From NCBI GenBank assembly GCA_023630585.1, contig CM042546.1, positions 19,667,810-19,731,809 on the forward strand: 64,000 nucleotides of DNA, in the 5' to 3' direction. How positions within the stretch are numbered: position 1 is the stretch's first letter; each line of letters starts with the position of its first letter. The notes under the pieces were generated by a model. That model saw nothing but the letters and a program-made list of their open reading frames with translations, had not been told where the DNA came from and ran no database searches. Both the position numbers and the translations under genes were made by a program. Of this stretch, positions 22,633 through 34,869 are shown piece by piece. Source of the stretch: Cranoglanis bouderius (Eukaryota > Chordata > Actinopteri > Siluriformes > Cranoglanididae).

Positions 22633-25608
22633 GAGGTTCCCTATCAAAAGCTACTCTCGATGCTGCGCATCAAACGCTAATGAGAACATTCTTTGTTCAA
22701 CCGGTTGCGAAGTATGTGTGTCAAACACGCCAAGAATTTGGCCTAAATAACCTCGGTGAGTTACGTCATTGATAACGTGCACCTGCAGGTTATAAATAGA
22801 CGTGAAACAGGCATACCTTCAGGTTTCTTTGTCTTCGAGACCACTTTTTGTGTGTGTGTTGTCCCTGTCTTGGTAAGTGGTAAATTATTCCGGATGATGA
22901 TCCACACGATTTTTGTTTGGAGTGCCTCGGGGAAGAGCATGCTATTGCTGCTCTTGAGGACGCTGAGTGCGAGCACTGTGAGAGAGCGCCACTTCTGAAT
23001 GCTCCTCGACCGACGACAATGCATTTGGGGAGCTACTCGAGGTAGTGACTAACGCGGTGGCCAGGCTTAAATTAGATAGGTCACAGGAGCAAGAGAACCC
23101 CAGGCACTCCAAATTAGACGACAGATTTCTGCCGGGTGGCCAAGGCGAGAGATCCCAATATCGATCTCTTCCCTTTTTTTCCCAGACCTCCATAGGAGTT
23201 ATCTCGCTCATGGAGTAAGCCTTACTCCCCGCGTATCTTTGATGTCGATTTATTCGACTATCGTGGGTGCTAAGGCGCATGGGTATGTGACGATGCCTCA
23301 GGTTGGGGAGACGCTCGCGGGCTATCTCTCCCCTGGGAGTGCATCGTCACTTAAGAAGCCTATCCTCCCCACCAAGCCTTGCAGGGTAACATTGTCGCTG
23401 GTGGGGAAGGCATTTCAAGTAGTGGGTCAGGCTGGTGCTGCCCTGCACACCATGGCAGTTCTGAAGGTTCTGCAGTTTCTTAGCATTTGGCCATTCTGTG
23501 GTACACCTTTTGCACGCTCACTCTTCACGCTCGAGACCGGAGTTCGAATCCCGACCTCGACAAAACGTCACTCTTCAAAACTTTGATGAGTTTCTTCACC
23601 GCCGTGCTCAGGCGTCAGGGCTGTTGGCCACCCAGCCCCGACCCAATCCGGTCTCTCTGCGGCGAGAGTCGCAGAAGCAGAGCAGCCGACCTCAGAAAGG
23701 ACTGTAGAGAAAGGCTACAGGATTCAGTTTGCATATCGGCCTCCGCGTTTCAACGGCGTGGTCTCCACTTCCGTGAAACCAGAACGAGCCCATTTTTTGA
23801 TACAGGAATTGCAAGCTCTGCTGGACAAAGGGGCCATAGAACGTGTTCCCCTACCAGACAGAGAGTCAGGCTATTACAGCCAGTATTTTTTGGTTCCCAA
23901 GAAAGATGGGGGGTTGCATCCAATTTTAGATCTTCGCGGGTTGAACTGCTACCTCAGAACATACAAGTTCAAGAGCTTGACGATCAAGATGATTGTGTCT
24001 CAGATCCAGCCAGGGGACTGGTTCGTCACAATCGATCTCAAGGACACATATTTTCATATAGAAATCTTGCCACAACACAGGAAGTTCCTGAGGTTCGCTT
24101 TCAGGGGCGAAGCTTACCAGTATCGGGTTCTTCCATTCGGCCTAGCTCTGTCACCTCGCACATAAACGAAACGCATAGATGCAGCACTCTGTATGCTCCA
24201 TCTATGCTCCTCTGCGACTCCAGGGCATCCGAATTTTAAATTACATAGACGACTGGCTGATTCTGGCTCAGTCTCAAGAGCTGGCGCTTCGACATTGGGA
24301 TGTCATCCTAGCTCATCTCGAATCTCTGGGGTTGAGACTCAACGCCAAGAAAAGCATTCTCTCTCCTGCTCAGAGGACAACGTATTTGGGGGTTGTATGG
24401 GATTCGATCATGATGCAGGCACAGCTTTCTCCTGCACGCGTCGAATCCATTGTAAATGCCCTAAAGAATATCAAGCTAGGCCAGAGAATTATGGTTTACT
24501 TCTTTCAGAAGCTTTTAGGTCTCATGGCAGCTGCATCCACGGTGATACCCTTAGGTCTCCTGCACATGATATCGTTTTAGTTGTGGCTCAGAGCCAGGGG
24601 ATTTCATCCAAGGGCCAATCCCCAGAGGCAATAAGGGTCACGCGCCAGGGGCTTCGTACCCTTTCTATGTGGTTCAGACCCCAGTTTCTGACTTTGGGTC
24701 CCACTCTAGGTCCGTGTTGTCGTCTCAAGATGCTAATGACAGACGCTTCCCTCACGGGTTGGGGTGTGGCCTTGGATGGCCGTCCAGCCCAAGGGATCTG
24801 GAGAGGTCATCTTCTCGACTGGCACATCAATTGCCAAGAAATGATGGCTCCATTTCAGACCCTGAAATACTTCCTCCAGCAGTTAAGAGGCTACCATGTC
24901 CTTGTGCGGGTGGACAATATGGCAGTAGTCTCTTACATAAATCACCAGGGCGGACTACGTTCGCGCCGCCTGAACAGGCTAGCGCAGCAGGTCCTGCTGT
25001 GGGCACAGGACAAGTTCCTGTCCCTCAGGGCAATTTACATCCCCGGGTATATGAATGTGGGAGCAGACTTGCTGTCCAGACAGGCTGTGACACTCGGGGA
25101 ATGGAAATTCCATCCCGAAGTGGTCAGTCAAATCTGGGGAAGATTTTACAAAGCAGAGGTGGACCTCTTTGCTTCACAGGAGACGGCACAATGTCCCCTC
25201 GACTTCTCTCTGACTCCTCCAGCTCCCCTGGATCTGGACGCCATGGCTCATACATGGCCCAGACGGAGTCTTCACGCATTTTCCCCGATCGCTCTGCTCC
25301 CGGGAGTCCTGGCCAAGGTCCGTCAACAGGGGTTTTGCCTCTTACTGATAGCGCCCCGTTGGCCGACCAGAGTATGGTTCTCGGATCTAATATCTCTCCT
25401 CGATGGCTCGCCGTGGGCGATTCCAGTCAGGAAAGATCTCCTATCTCAGGCACAGGGGACAATATTTCATCCCCGGCCTGAGCTCTGGAACCTTCACGTC
25501 TGGCCCCTGAGGGGGACCAGCTAAGGGATGCTGGGTTCCCTGCTGATGTAGTAGAGACCATTCTAAGTGCCAGGGCCCCCTCCACTAGAAGAAGTTATGC
25601 CCTGGAAA
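22633..25608 (+). mobile_element. DIRS-type retrotransposon, 3'-truncated and defective
   Basis: A 5' leader begins near 'ttccctatcaaaagc' and is followed by a broken gag-like region. Reverse transcriptase (23758-24165) shows FLVPKKDGGLHPILDLRGLN, VTIDLKDTYFHIEI, and VLPFGLALSPRT. It continues in 24179-24580 with LNYIDDWLILA (YIDD box) and LGLRLNAKKS. An RNase H-like region in 24193-25524 shows LMTDASLTGWGVALDGRPAQ and VDNMAVVSYINHQGG. Frame breaks occur near 24165 and 24560. The sequence stops just after the start of the tyrosine recombinase (RAPSTRRSYALE, to about 25605), so integrase function and the 3' terminus are lost. The YIDDWL-type RT without LTRs, followed by a recombinase start, is characteristic of DIRS. 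Confidence 0.85.
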
Positions 25609-25800
25609 CATAGAACCTTGGAAATATAGGACCTGAGAAACATGGGGGAAAATGGGACCCTGGAAACATAGGGCACTTGACACATAGGATCTTAGAAGTA
25701 TAAGATCTTGGAAACATAGGACCTGGAAAAAATAGGGCCCTGGAAACATATGACCTGGGAAACTTACAACAACTTACAATAAAAACAACTTAGATCCCTG
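25600..25800 (+). repeat. 'CCTGGAAACATAGG' minisatellite, first block
   Basis: Degenerate units of about 17-20 bp: 'cctggaaacatagaacctt', 'ggaaatataggacctgag' and others. They begin exactly where the DIRS sequence ends and share the junction string ccctggaa. Similar words occur left of the DIRS at 22590-22632. Confidence 0.75.
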
Positions 25801-26262
25801 GAAACGTTGTGTCAGTCCCCACCTGTGGTACATACTATTTAGCTAGGAGTGCTAGTTAGTTGGTACAGCTATAATTAAGCTTTTCCAGTTTCCATGACAA
25901 CTGGCCACTTACTGTGGTTGTGTCAGAAAGCCATGATCAGTAACCATTGGTGGCATTGTAGTGTTTGGTAGAATAATGTGGTGGTTTAGAATGGAGCCCA
26001 CAGAGAAACTAGAACACATCCGCTACAGATGAGAGTCAGTGTTAATAAGGTGTGTGTGTTTTCCATTCATGATGCTTTATCTACTAATTTCATAAGCCCA
26101 CAAACAGGTCGATGGAAACACACACATACGCACACACGAGACACTCTGGGACAGGCAGTGTTTCAGATGAGTGACAGTAAAAGCTGGTGTTACAGAGACA
26201 GACAGCCTTCTGCACCTGCACAATGTGGCAATTCAGTTGAGAGACAGGCCACAATGTGAGCA

Positions 26263-26364
<102 letters not shown>

Positions 26365-26569
26365 GCCTGGCATTAACCCTTATATACATATCTCATTTCA
26401 CTAAAGTGACTAAGTGACTCATGATATAATAAATAATGTACAATTATATCACAATATAACATAATACATTTTATTTGTTGGTTTGTTTTTTGTCAATAAA
26501 ATGCTCTGATGGTTATGCACTATTATTAAAGTTTGACATTTAAGATTTACGATAACTGCTCTGAACATG

Positions 26570-27350
26570 ACCCCTTGGAATCATAAGACCTTGGAAATGT
26601 AAGACCAGTGAAGAATAGAGCCTTGGGATGATAGGACCTTGGTAAGATGGGACTTTTTAAACACAGGGCATTGGAAATAGAGGACTTGTGAAACACTGGA
26701 TCTGGAGGTCATAGGGCCCTGGAAAAGGACTTGGAAACATAGGAACTTGGAAACAGGACCTAGGAAATTTAAACCAAGAAGACATAGGACCTTTAAAACA
26801 TAGTGCCTGGGACACATAGGACCTTGGAAATATAAGTCTGTGGAAACGTAGGACCTGGGAAACACAGAAAATTAGAGACAGGACTTATAAGGAAATATAG
26901 AACTTTGAAAACCTAGGGCCTTGGAAACATTTGACCTTGGAAACAAAGAACCAGGGAGATATAGTGCCTGGGAAACAAAGGACTTTGGAAGCATAGGACA
27001 TGGGAAACACAGAACTATCAAAACGAGACCATGATGATCTAGTACATTGGAAACAAAGAACAAGGGACAAATAGGCCCTGGAAACGTAAGACCTTGGAAA
27101 AATTGGACCTTGGAAAGAAGACCTTGGAAATAAAGAACCAGGGAGGCATAGGACCTTGGAAATATAGGACATTGGAAACAAATAACCAGGGACACATGAG
27201 ACCCTAGAAACTTAAGACTAGGTGAAACATAGGATCTTGGAACAAGAAACTAGGGAGACATAGGGACTGGGATATATAGCACCTTGGAAGCATAGCACAT
27301 TAGGAACATAGGGCTTGGGACACAGGGAACCCTGGAATAATAGGATTGTC
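26570..27350 (+). repeat. 'CCTTGGAAACATAGGA' minisatellite, second block
   Basis: About 40 degenerate units of about 18-20 bp ('accttggaaacataggacc', 'gggaaacaaagga'). Because the unit lacks stops in some minus-strand frames, repetitive pseudo-proteins with FPRSYVS-like motifs appear, which I do not regard as genes. Confidence 0.85.
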
Positions 27351-27683
27351 TTTAGAAATGACACAAAAGTCAGTGTAGGTCCAATGAGAACATGGTTTAA
27401 ATCTCTACCTATGTGCATGCTATTTAGCAAAGATTACACAGGGACCACCCTGTGCATTTGTGCTGTTGTGTGTCATTAATTATTTTGATGAAGAAACCAG
27501 CAAATTGGCTGTCTGGGGGGGGAATCAGGTGGAGGAAATACAGTTACAGATGTTGGGAAGTGGTTTTGGCAGGCTTCTGTCAGTGAATGTGTGCAGTGAA
27601 GATCCCCACCTGCTTCCACACACAAGTTTGGAGAAGAACACCTGGTCTATTAAGGTCTCCAGAGCCTGCTGGGAAACTTCCTT

Positions 27684-27715
<32 letters not shown>

Positions 27716-27988
27716 GCTTGCTTGCTTGCTTGCTCAATGACAGCAGCTTGTCCATTATTCCTCTAGCAGAATCATTGTTTTTTCAGCAGCCAAGAGGAAT
27801 TTGCTTTTTACTTTCAATTGGCCAATTTAATTCCATTCATTTACAACACAAGGATGCTACACAGTTAGCATCTTCAAACAACAGAGGATTTCATGTTTTT
27901 TGTCTGTCAAAGCTCAGAAAATTACTGTTTTGATGTTCTCTTTGGTTAGTGAAATGGCTCTTCTCAGAGTACACAACTCGCACACAGC

Positions 27989-27991
<3 letters not shown>

Positions 27992-28051
<60 letters not shown>
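27992..28051 (+). repeat. (GT)n microsatellite upstream of exon 11
   Basis: About 30 perfect GT units, 157 bp before the exon 11 start. Confidence 0.95.
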
Positions 28052-28054
<3 letters not shown>

Positions 28055-28208
28055 ACAATTATTTGAGACATGGCTAGAGATAGGTCTTCTATTAAACCTT
28101 TTTAATGAAATAGAGCACAGTTACCGTGCACTCATTTGCCAGTTTATGAGTAATCTAATAATATATATTTTAGATATCCTTGTCTCATCTTTGTGTTTGT
28201 CATCTCAG

Positions 28209-28573
28209 AAAGCCGAGATTGCGGTGGCTCCTTTAACAATCACCCTCGTGAGGGAGGAAGTGATCGACTTCTCCAAACCCTTCATGAGCCTCGGAATCTC
28301 CATCATGATCAAAAAGCCGCAGAAGTCCAAGCCGGGCGTGTTCTCATTCCTCGACCCATTGGCCTACGAGATCTGGATGTGTATCGTATTCGCCTACATC
28401 GGGGTGAGCGTCGTGCTTTTCCTCGTCAGCCGCTTCAGTCCCTACGAGTGGAAACGAGACCTGGACGAGGAAGAGCCGGACGCAGATCAGCCGCCCAACG
28501 AGTTCGGCATCTTTAACAGCTTGTGGTTCAGCCTGGGAGCCTTCATGCAGCAGGGCTGTGACTTCACACCCAG
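28209..28573 (+). CDS. gria4: gria4 exon 11 (S1 end, M1, pore loop M2, Q/R site)
   Basis: This 365-nt exon encodes KAEIAVAPLTITLVREEVID, which contains the P-L-T...R glutamate-contact motif. It continues into M1 (EIWMCIVFAYIGVSVVLFLV), the acidic linker with DQPPNEFGIF, and the M2 re-entrant loop SLWFSLGAFMQQGCD. The Q/R-site codon is CAG (28548-28550), so the genomic state is glutamine, as in GluA1, 3 and 4, which predicts a calcium-permeable channel unless edited. The donor is cag|gtaact. Confidence 0.96.
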
Positions 28574-30118
28574 GTAACTCCTAAAGTGAACAGCTTGTGT
28601 GGTTTCGGACACGTCCACAGAGGACTGATGATGGTCTTTACAGGGCCTATACAGTGAACCTTGTGAGTCAAGTGTTCTACTGTGTGACACTCTAGAACCC
28701 TGTAGCTCTAAATGTTCTAGTGATTATCTGACGTAGGGAGCAGGAAAGGATTTAGGACATAGTGACTAATCCATTTCCTCCTGTGCGCTGACCTAAAGGC
28801 TCCCCAGGAACTGAAGAATGATTTAACCCTGATCTCTACTTTAAATTTAGAACATTCATAAAAGAGCTAAATAAATATCAGGTTGCCACTTTATAGCTCA
28901 GTCTGATCACCAAACCCCACAACTAACACAGACAGATCAGTGTGCGCTGAACATTTGGAACAAAACTCAGTGAGGAGGAACAGTAAATCTGCAGGATGAG
29001 GTTTGGAGCAAGTCTCACACTGATCAGAACAGTCATGAGGGAGGGAGGGAGGGAGTGTGGGAAATGAAGGGAAAGAAGAAAAAGTAGTGAAGAGAAAAAA
29101 ATTAAATGAAGAAGGAAATGTGAGGAGGGGAAAAAAGACGAACATTAAAGTTCGAATAAGGAAGGAGGGTAAGGAGTAAATAAGAAGATGAAGATGAAGG
29201 GAGCAAGAAGGATGGATGGATGGAAGGAAGGAAAGAAGGAATTTGGGAACATAGGGTGAAATCTGCATTCGGCTAGCATGCACATATAGAACTTTACCAC
29301 TGGAGTTAACTTTAAATTTAGGAATAGTATTAGCTCGCATTAGCGAATTTCCCCCCAAAAAAATGCTAGCATTAGAATTAGCTTCATCAGCAGGTTCTGT
29401 TGTGTACTTTAGCTAGCTACACCGAAGCCAGTGTGTGTGTGAAAGTGGAGATCTTGGCAGTGCTAAATTGATTTTCCATCATCAAGCCCAACTTGAGGTG
29501 AAAGAGAAGAAAGATTGATCCATCCTCCTTTCTTTCTCCCTCTCTCTCTATCTCTCACTGTCTCACTCTCACACTCTCTCTCTCTTTATCTCTCTCTGTC
29601 TGTCACTCTTTATTTTCACCTTTCTGCTTATTTTAGTGACATTTCGTCTCAGTGTTGCTGCTGTTTGAATTACACAGTCACTCACTGAATGAGAGAAAGA
29701 AAAGGAAAGAGACAGACAACAGCACCAGGGTTACATCATTACAGATGTAGAGACAGTCCAGTGTTTGAAATATGAGCAAGATGTCATGGAAGTTCTGTCC
29801 TTGCTGGTAAAGGCAGAATCTGGGGGTGTGGGTGGAAGATCTGACCTGTCAGATTCTGCCAGATTACATTTTGATCAGTGCATCTTAGGGCAGTGCTGTC
29901 TCTCAGACAGTCCTCATAACTCCCCATAAAAGACAAATGATCCTTTAGGTTTATCTCCAGGCCAAAGGCAGAAGCCAAACTTCACCACTCTTAACCTATC
30001 AGCTGGGTATGATGGAGATAATCCAGCAGAGATAAGCCTTATTGTAGATTAGCCACACCTAAGATCCATATTCCATAACTTCATTAGCGCTATGGCTAGT
30101 ATATTAGCTAATACATCT

Positions 30119-30296
30119 TTGGACCCGGGTGGCACAGTGGTGGCTCCAGCTCACAGCTCCAGGGTCTCCAATTCGATCCTGAGCTCGGGTTACTGCCTGT
30201 TCGGAGTTTCACATGTTCTCCCTGGGTTTCCTCAGGGTTGTCTGGTTTCCTCTCACCATAAGTGAATTGGTGACTATAGACCTGTGCGAGTATGTG
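30119..30296 (+). mobile_element. tRNA-derived SINE, 3'-truncated
   Basis: The sequence 'gggtggcacagtggtggctc', a B-box-like 'ccaattcgatcctgag', 'ggagtttcacatgttctccc' and 'gggtttcctcagggt' follow the same order as the head of the SINE at 33912-34206. It ends where the next repeat begins. Confidence 0.7.
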
Positions 30297-30309
30297 AAGG
30301 TGAATCATA

Positions 30310-30740
30310 AATGGCCTCCTGGCTTCCGAGTGGCCTGACAGAAAAGCATTTACTCTATCATCGAGAGATTGCGAGTGCGAACCCCTAAAATGCCACGCCC
30401 GTCCATGGCCGGGAGTCCAAGTGAGCAAAATTGGCCATGCTCTCAGGATGGGAGGGATGGTGTTTTTCTATCCCCGTCAATCACAGTGACACTAGCCAAT
30501 CATAGGCGTCTGTGCGGTCATGTATGAGGAAGAGGGTAGATAGCTCTGGGTTTCTAATGTAACATGAGCAGCAGTTCAGAAAGATACAGTGGCTGGACAT
30601 GTCTCAGAGGAAAGCATGCGCTAGTCCTCATCCTCCCTGATTGGTAGGGGAGAGAGGGTGGGAAATGGCAAATGACCAAATTGGGAGAAAAAGGTGGTAA
30701 CCTTATGCCATTGCCTTATGCAGTGAAGGACAAGGTCTAT
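30310..30740 (+). mobile_element. Second SINE family (otophysan type)
   Basis: It starts with a tRNA-like head (gagtggcctgacagaaaagc ... gcgagtgcgaacccc) and continues 'gtccatggccgggagtcca', 'attggccatgctctcagg', 'cactagccaatcatagg' and 'cccaaattggga' type sequence (gaccaaattgggagaaaaagg). This is a common fish SINE body. It lies directly after another SINE. Confidence 0.65.
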
Positions 30741-31199
30741 TGTTGACAGTGTCTGTTCAAATTAAATTGAATTGCATGTACGTAGGGAGCAGGAAGACAT
30801 CTGGATCTTGCTCGAACTTCTGATCTAACAATTACCGTTACCATAGAAATGGTATAAAGAAGGTTACTGTGGTCAAACCTTTGCACTTGTTGTCATGGTG
30901 ATACACAAAGTCGCAGCAGCCGCAGCAACCTGGGAAATATGTGTGTTACTTCAGCCAAAAATTACACGTTGCTTATGCGATGTTTATTTAGCGGTAATTT
31001 CACATCTGGACTTGGCTACCAGTTGTGGGTCCCTAGTGGGTCCCTAGTTTGGTGCTCCATCTAGCACCTTAAAGGGTTCTTCGGTTTGTCTCTTGGGGAA
31101 CTTCTTGATGTTTTATGGTTTTGTGTGTGTGTGTGTGTGTGTGTGGCCTGTAGCCATGTCCGAAGATAAAAGACCGGATTCTTCAAAGCAGAGATACTG

Positions 31200-32030
31200 A
31201 CAGAAAGACAAGATGAGAGAGCAAGAGAGTGAGAGCGCGAGAGTGAGTGAGTGAGAGAGAGAGAGAGGGAGAGAGATACTAAGTGTCCTCTAATTTTAGC
31301 CACTGAAATCAATAGAGTTTGGCGGCAGGATGTTCCTCATTAGTTTTCACAGCTACAGAGTGAGAGAGTGAGATGGAGAGAGACGAAGAGATGAAGAGAG
31401 AGAGAGAAACCAGTACAGTGTGGCTGTACAAATGAAATAAGTAAGCAAGCAAAGCAAAATAATAATAATTTAAAAAGAAAACAGGAAGAAGATAAAAAGA
31501 AGGATGACGAAAATAAAGGAAGAGAGGGGGGAAAGCATGAGGAAGAAAGGAAAGGAAAGGAAAGGAAAGGAAAGGAAAGGAAAGGAAATTAAAATATTGA
31601 CTAAATGAATCAAGGAGATAAACAGTAGAGAAAGATAGAATGGAAAGAAAGATCAAAAGAAATGGAAATTATAAGAGATGGCTTAGAGGGAGGACACAAG
31701 TGAGGAAAACAAAAAAGGAACGGGGAAGAAAAGAAAGAAACCAAGGAAAAAAGGAATAACGAATTAAAAATAAATTAAGAACAATGAAGAAAAACATAAA
31801 ACAGAAAGAAAGTAGAATGAAAAGAAAAATTAAAGGGGAAAAAACTATGGGGGAAATATAAAAGAAATGGAAAGATTGAAAAAAGGGAAGTAGGTAAAAA
31901 GGATGGGAGGGGGAAAGAAAGGAAGACAACATCTACAATCACAGTTTTATGGAAGTAAGCAATTAAGAAAAATAGAAGGCTGAAACTAGAAAAAAAAAAG
32001 TAAAAATGAAGGAAAGCTGTGTGAAAGAAT
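31200..32030 (+). repeat. Long polypurine tract with (GGAAA)n
   Basis: Over roughly 800 bp the plus strand is strongly biased to A and G. It includes (GA)n at 31245-31265, GAGA runs, a (GGAAA)n pentanucleotide (31549-31587) and GAAA-rich DNA up to about 120 bp before exon 12. Confidence 0.8.
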
Positions 32031-32151
32031 CTTTAAATTACTAATAAATAAATAAATCACTGGCTGACTAATTTAGCTGCATACAGTACAATAATGCCCT
32101 CATATAGAGCTGCTTTCTGACTGGAATGTAATGTCTGTTTCTTCCCCGGAG

Positions 32152-32350
32152 GTCTTTGTCGGGTCGTATTGTGGGCGGGGTTTGGTGGTTCTTCACTCTC
32201 ATCATCATCTCGTCATACACGGCGAACCTGGCGGCTTTCCTCACCGTGGAGAGAATGGTATCTCCCATCGAGAGCGCAGAGGATCTTGCCAAGCAGACTG
32301 AGATCGCCTACGGCACTCTCGATTCCGGCTCCACCAAGGAGTTCTTCAAG
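32152..32350 (+). CDS. gria4: gria4 exon 12 (M3 gate and start of S2)
   Basis: A 199-nt exon: SLSGRIVGGVWWFFTLIIIS, then the channel-gate signature SYTANLAAFLTVERM, then S2 with TLDSGSTKEFFK. The Ser-Thr pair there contacts the gamma-carboxylate of glutamate in this family. The acceptor is cttccccggag and the donor aag|gtacac. Confidence 0.96.
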
Positions 32351-33224
32351 GTACACACACACATATATACATATACATAAATAGTATTTAAAGATTATGG
32401 ACAGTAATAATGAAAATTAGAGACAGACAAGGAAACAAAGAATGAACACTGATTGTTTACTTGTCTCCGTGTCTTACCCCATGTGTTCCCAAGTATCTTT
32501 TTTTTCTAGCCTTTCTTAAACTCCTTGCCTCGTTTTTCCTAGTGTCCTTTTTTCATAGTAAGAGCATATTAAATACTATATTGGCATGAGACCTAAAAAT
32601 CATGGGGAACAGAAAAATGGAAAGTGATGTATGTAAATGTGATTCTATACCTGAGTAAAGGACCATCAGTACCTTTGGTAGGATTGCTGAATTCGGCCAC
32701 ATCATGACATGTTTGTACGCCGGTTTCTAACACAGACCAATAAAGCATGAAATTCGCCAACTTGTTTGGCCATAAAGTTTTAACTACCTTATGCACGCCA
32801 AGCGGCAAATCTATCCCTTGTGTACAATGCTGCCACATACACTTCAGGGTAGACCCAGAAAGAAATAGCCAGCTCTGCAAAAAAACTCATAACGTGGTTG
32901 ATGGTGAAAGAAAAGGGTTTATGCACAGTGTTTCACATTATTGCTAGAAAATGTTCAACTTTCCACATCAGTGGAGTATACTCACTGTGTCTGATGCTTT
33001 GCAAACACACCAATATGCTGGGGTCACTCCCAGGGTCCAGGAACATAATGTCATGGTGGCCTGCTGTGCCATATGACCCCTTCATCTAGGATAGCAGATC
33101 CAGTCTGATCAGTAGTAGGCATGGAGGGTCTGGCTGTAACACCGACAACAGGCTGAAGCAAGGTCTGTTCAGCCAGAAAGAGGCTAACAGCATTGTGTAG
33201 TCTGTTATATAACAGCCCCATAAC

Positions 33225-33480
33225 AGTTCAGTTCAGTTCAGTTCAGTTTTATTTGTATAGCGCTTTTAACAATGGACATTTAGCAGCTGTAACATTGCCA
33301 AAGCAGCTTTACAGAAATATATAAATTCAGGATATAGATTTTAAATGTATGAATTTATCCCCAATGAGCAAACCAGAGGCGACGGTGACAAGGAAAAACT
33401 CCCTGAAATGACATGAAGAAGAAACTTTGAGAGGAACCAGACACAAAAGGGAACCCATCCTCATCTGGGTAGCACCCAGT
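33225..33480 (+). mobile_element. High-copy teleost interspersed repeat
   Basis: (GTTCA)n leads into 'ttttatttgtatagcgctttt', then 'aaagcagctttacagaa', 'gaggcgacggtgacaagg', 'aaaaactccctgaaatgac' and 'gaggaaccagacac'. This ordered sequence recurs in many fish genomes. I am not sure of its class. Confidence 0.6.
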
Positions 33481-33901
33481 GTCAGCAGTGGAAAGGCATA
33501 CAGCAGTAGATTTGTCCAGTCATGCTCCAATACATCCTGGACCAAAGTCTCTATCTCTGCACTGTCAGTGAAGCATATTGAGATTGTCTGTCTGTTCTCA
33601 AACAGATCAAATTCCACTCTGTCATTGGTGTTCCAAAAAACTGAAACACACAGTGAGCATATGCTCATTGATTTTGTCAGCACGGTAGATAACCTCTTTT
33701 AAAGACAAAAGGTGTGCACCTGTCCACTTACAGAGCTTGTTTGCTGACCTTTCCTGTAGTTCATGTAAATACCACACCGAAAAAAAGGGAATAGATTTAA
33801 GAGAAGCTACAACGTATAGTTTATATAAAAATATTTTGTTTCTCATTAAAACGTGATGTCATTTGTTATACTAAATTTAATTGAAGCAAGTTTCAAAGCG
33901 A

Positions 33902-34216
33902 GTGTGATCAAGGGGTTAGCACTGTTGCCTCGCACCTCCAGGGTTGGGGGTTCGAATCCCGCCTCCGCCCTGTGTGTGCAGAGTTTACATGTTCTCCCCA
34001 TGCTTTGGGGGTTTCCTCCCCCAGACCGAATACATATGTTATTGTCCGATTGGCATTCTCAATTTGTCTGTAGTGTGTGCAGTTGTGCCCTCTGATGGGT
34101 TGGCGCCCTGTCCAGGGTGTCCCCCGCCTTGTGCCCCAAGTTCCCTGGGATAGGCTCCAGAGTCCCCCATGGCCCTGCATAGGATAAGCGGTACAGAAAA
34201 TGGATGGTGTGATCAA
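33902..34216 (+). mobile_element. tRNA-derived SINE with 10-bp target-site duplication
   Basis: The body is 33912-34206. Its head contains a Pol III B-box-like 'gggttcgaatccc', then 'gtttacatgttctcccc', 'ttggcgccctgtccagggtg', 'gggataggctccag' and 'cataggataagcggtac', with a short ATGG tail. GTGTGATCAA flanks it at 33902-33911 and 34207-34216. It is the most complete of the four related copies in the window. Confidence 0.8.
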
Positions 34217-34869
34217 TTCACATAATATTAACGTGATCCTATTAGGTTATAAAATCTTGCAAAGATTTTGCCATTGACAGGAACTACAGTATAACTATAG
34301 TATTAAATTAACCTCATTAAATCATATGTGGTATGATAGTGCAGTGGGTAATGGTGCTGCTTTGCAATGGCAGGAACCTGGGCTCGGGTGAAAGAGCAGG
34401 GTTTGACTTTATTCAGGGCTTTGAAAATACATGATCAAATCATAATGGATGTATGAAAACAAACATTCAAAAATGTAACTCAATTCATTCACATAGACCC
34501 GATGTATGCACTTGAATTAAGTACATTTGATGAGCTTTTTTTCAGTGTGCCACTCTAAGTGACTCTTGTAACTACTACTGGCGCATAACTTTGCAATGTG
34601 GCTGACAGGCACTGGACATTCAACCAACACTGAAATGGTCTGAGGTGTAGCATTCCCAGTTCTACTACTAGAGTTGCTGATACCAACATCCCTACCAGAT
34701 ATACAAATTGTGCATATAGACAGTGTGGTGCCACTAGCAATGTCCAAAGACTATGTCTTTCATTACAAAGGCTCTCATGGTACCCGAGTCAAGATTCATG
34801 CTGATGAACTACACAGTCAGCACAGTTAAATGACTCTTCAGTCCCAGAGCTTTCGTCTGTCCTGTCCCC

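Larger units (their letters stand above)
28574..32151 (+). other. gria4 intron 11: SINEs and long purine tracts
   Basis: It contains a purine-rich stretch 29035-29240, two SINE-type elements (30119-30296 and 30310-30740), (GT)n 31123-31144, and an almost pure purine strand 31200-32030 with (GGAAA)n at 31549-31587. I see nothing recognisable in 28600-29030, 29300-30110 or 30750-31100. No obvious editing-site complementary element was found for the Q/R site. Confidence 0.6.

Noticed and set aside
24193..25524. 443-codon open frame as a novel gene
   Set aside because: Only its second half is meaningful. It is the RNase H-like part of a frame-broken DIRS element.
26581..27430. Minus-strand repetitive proteins with FPRSYVS-type repeats
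   Set aside because: They are translations of the GGAAACATAGG minisatellite without start context, splice signals or known homologues.
28891..29358. 155-codon minus-strand frame rich in F/S/P
   Set aside because: Translation of a purine-rich simple-sequence tract, with no domain or splice context.
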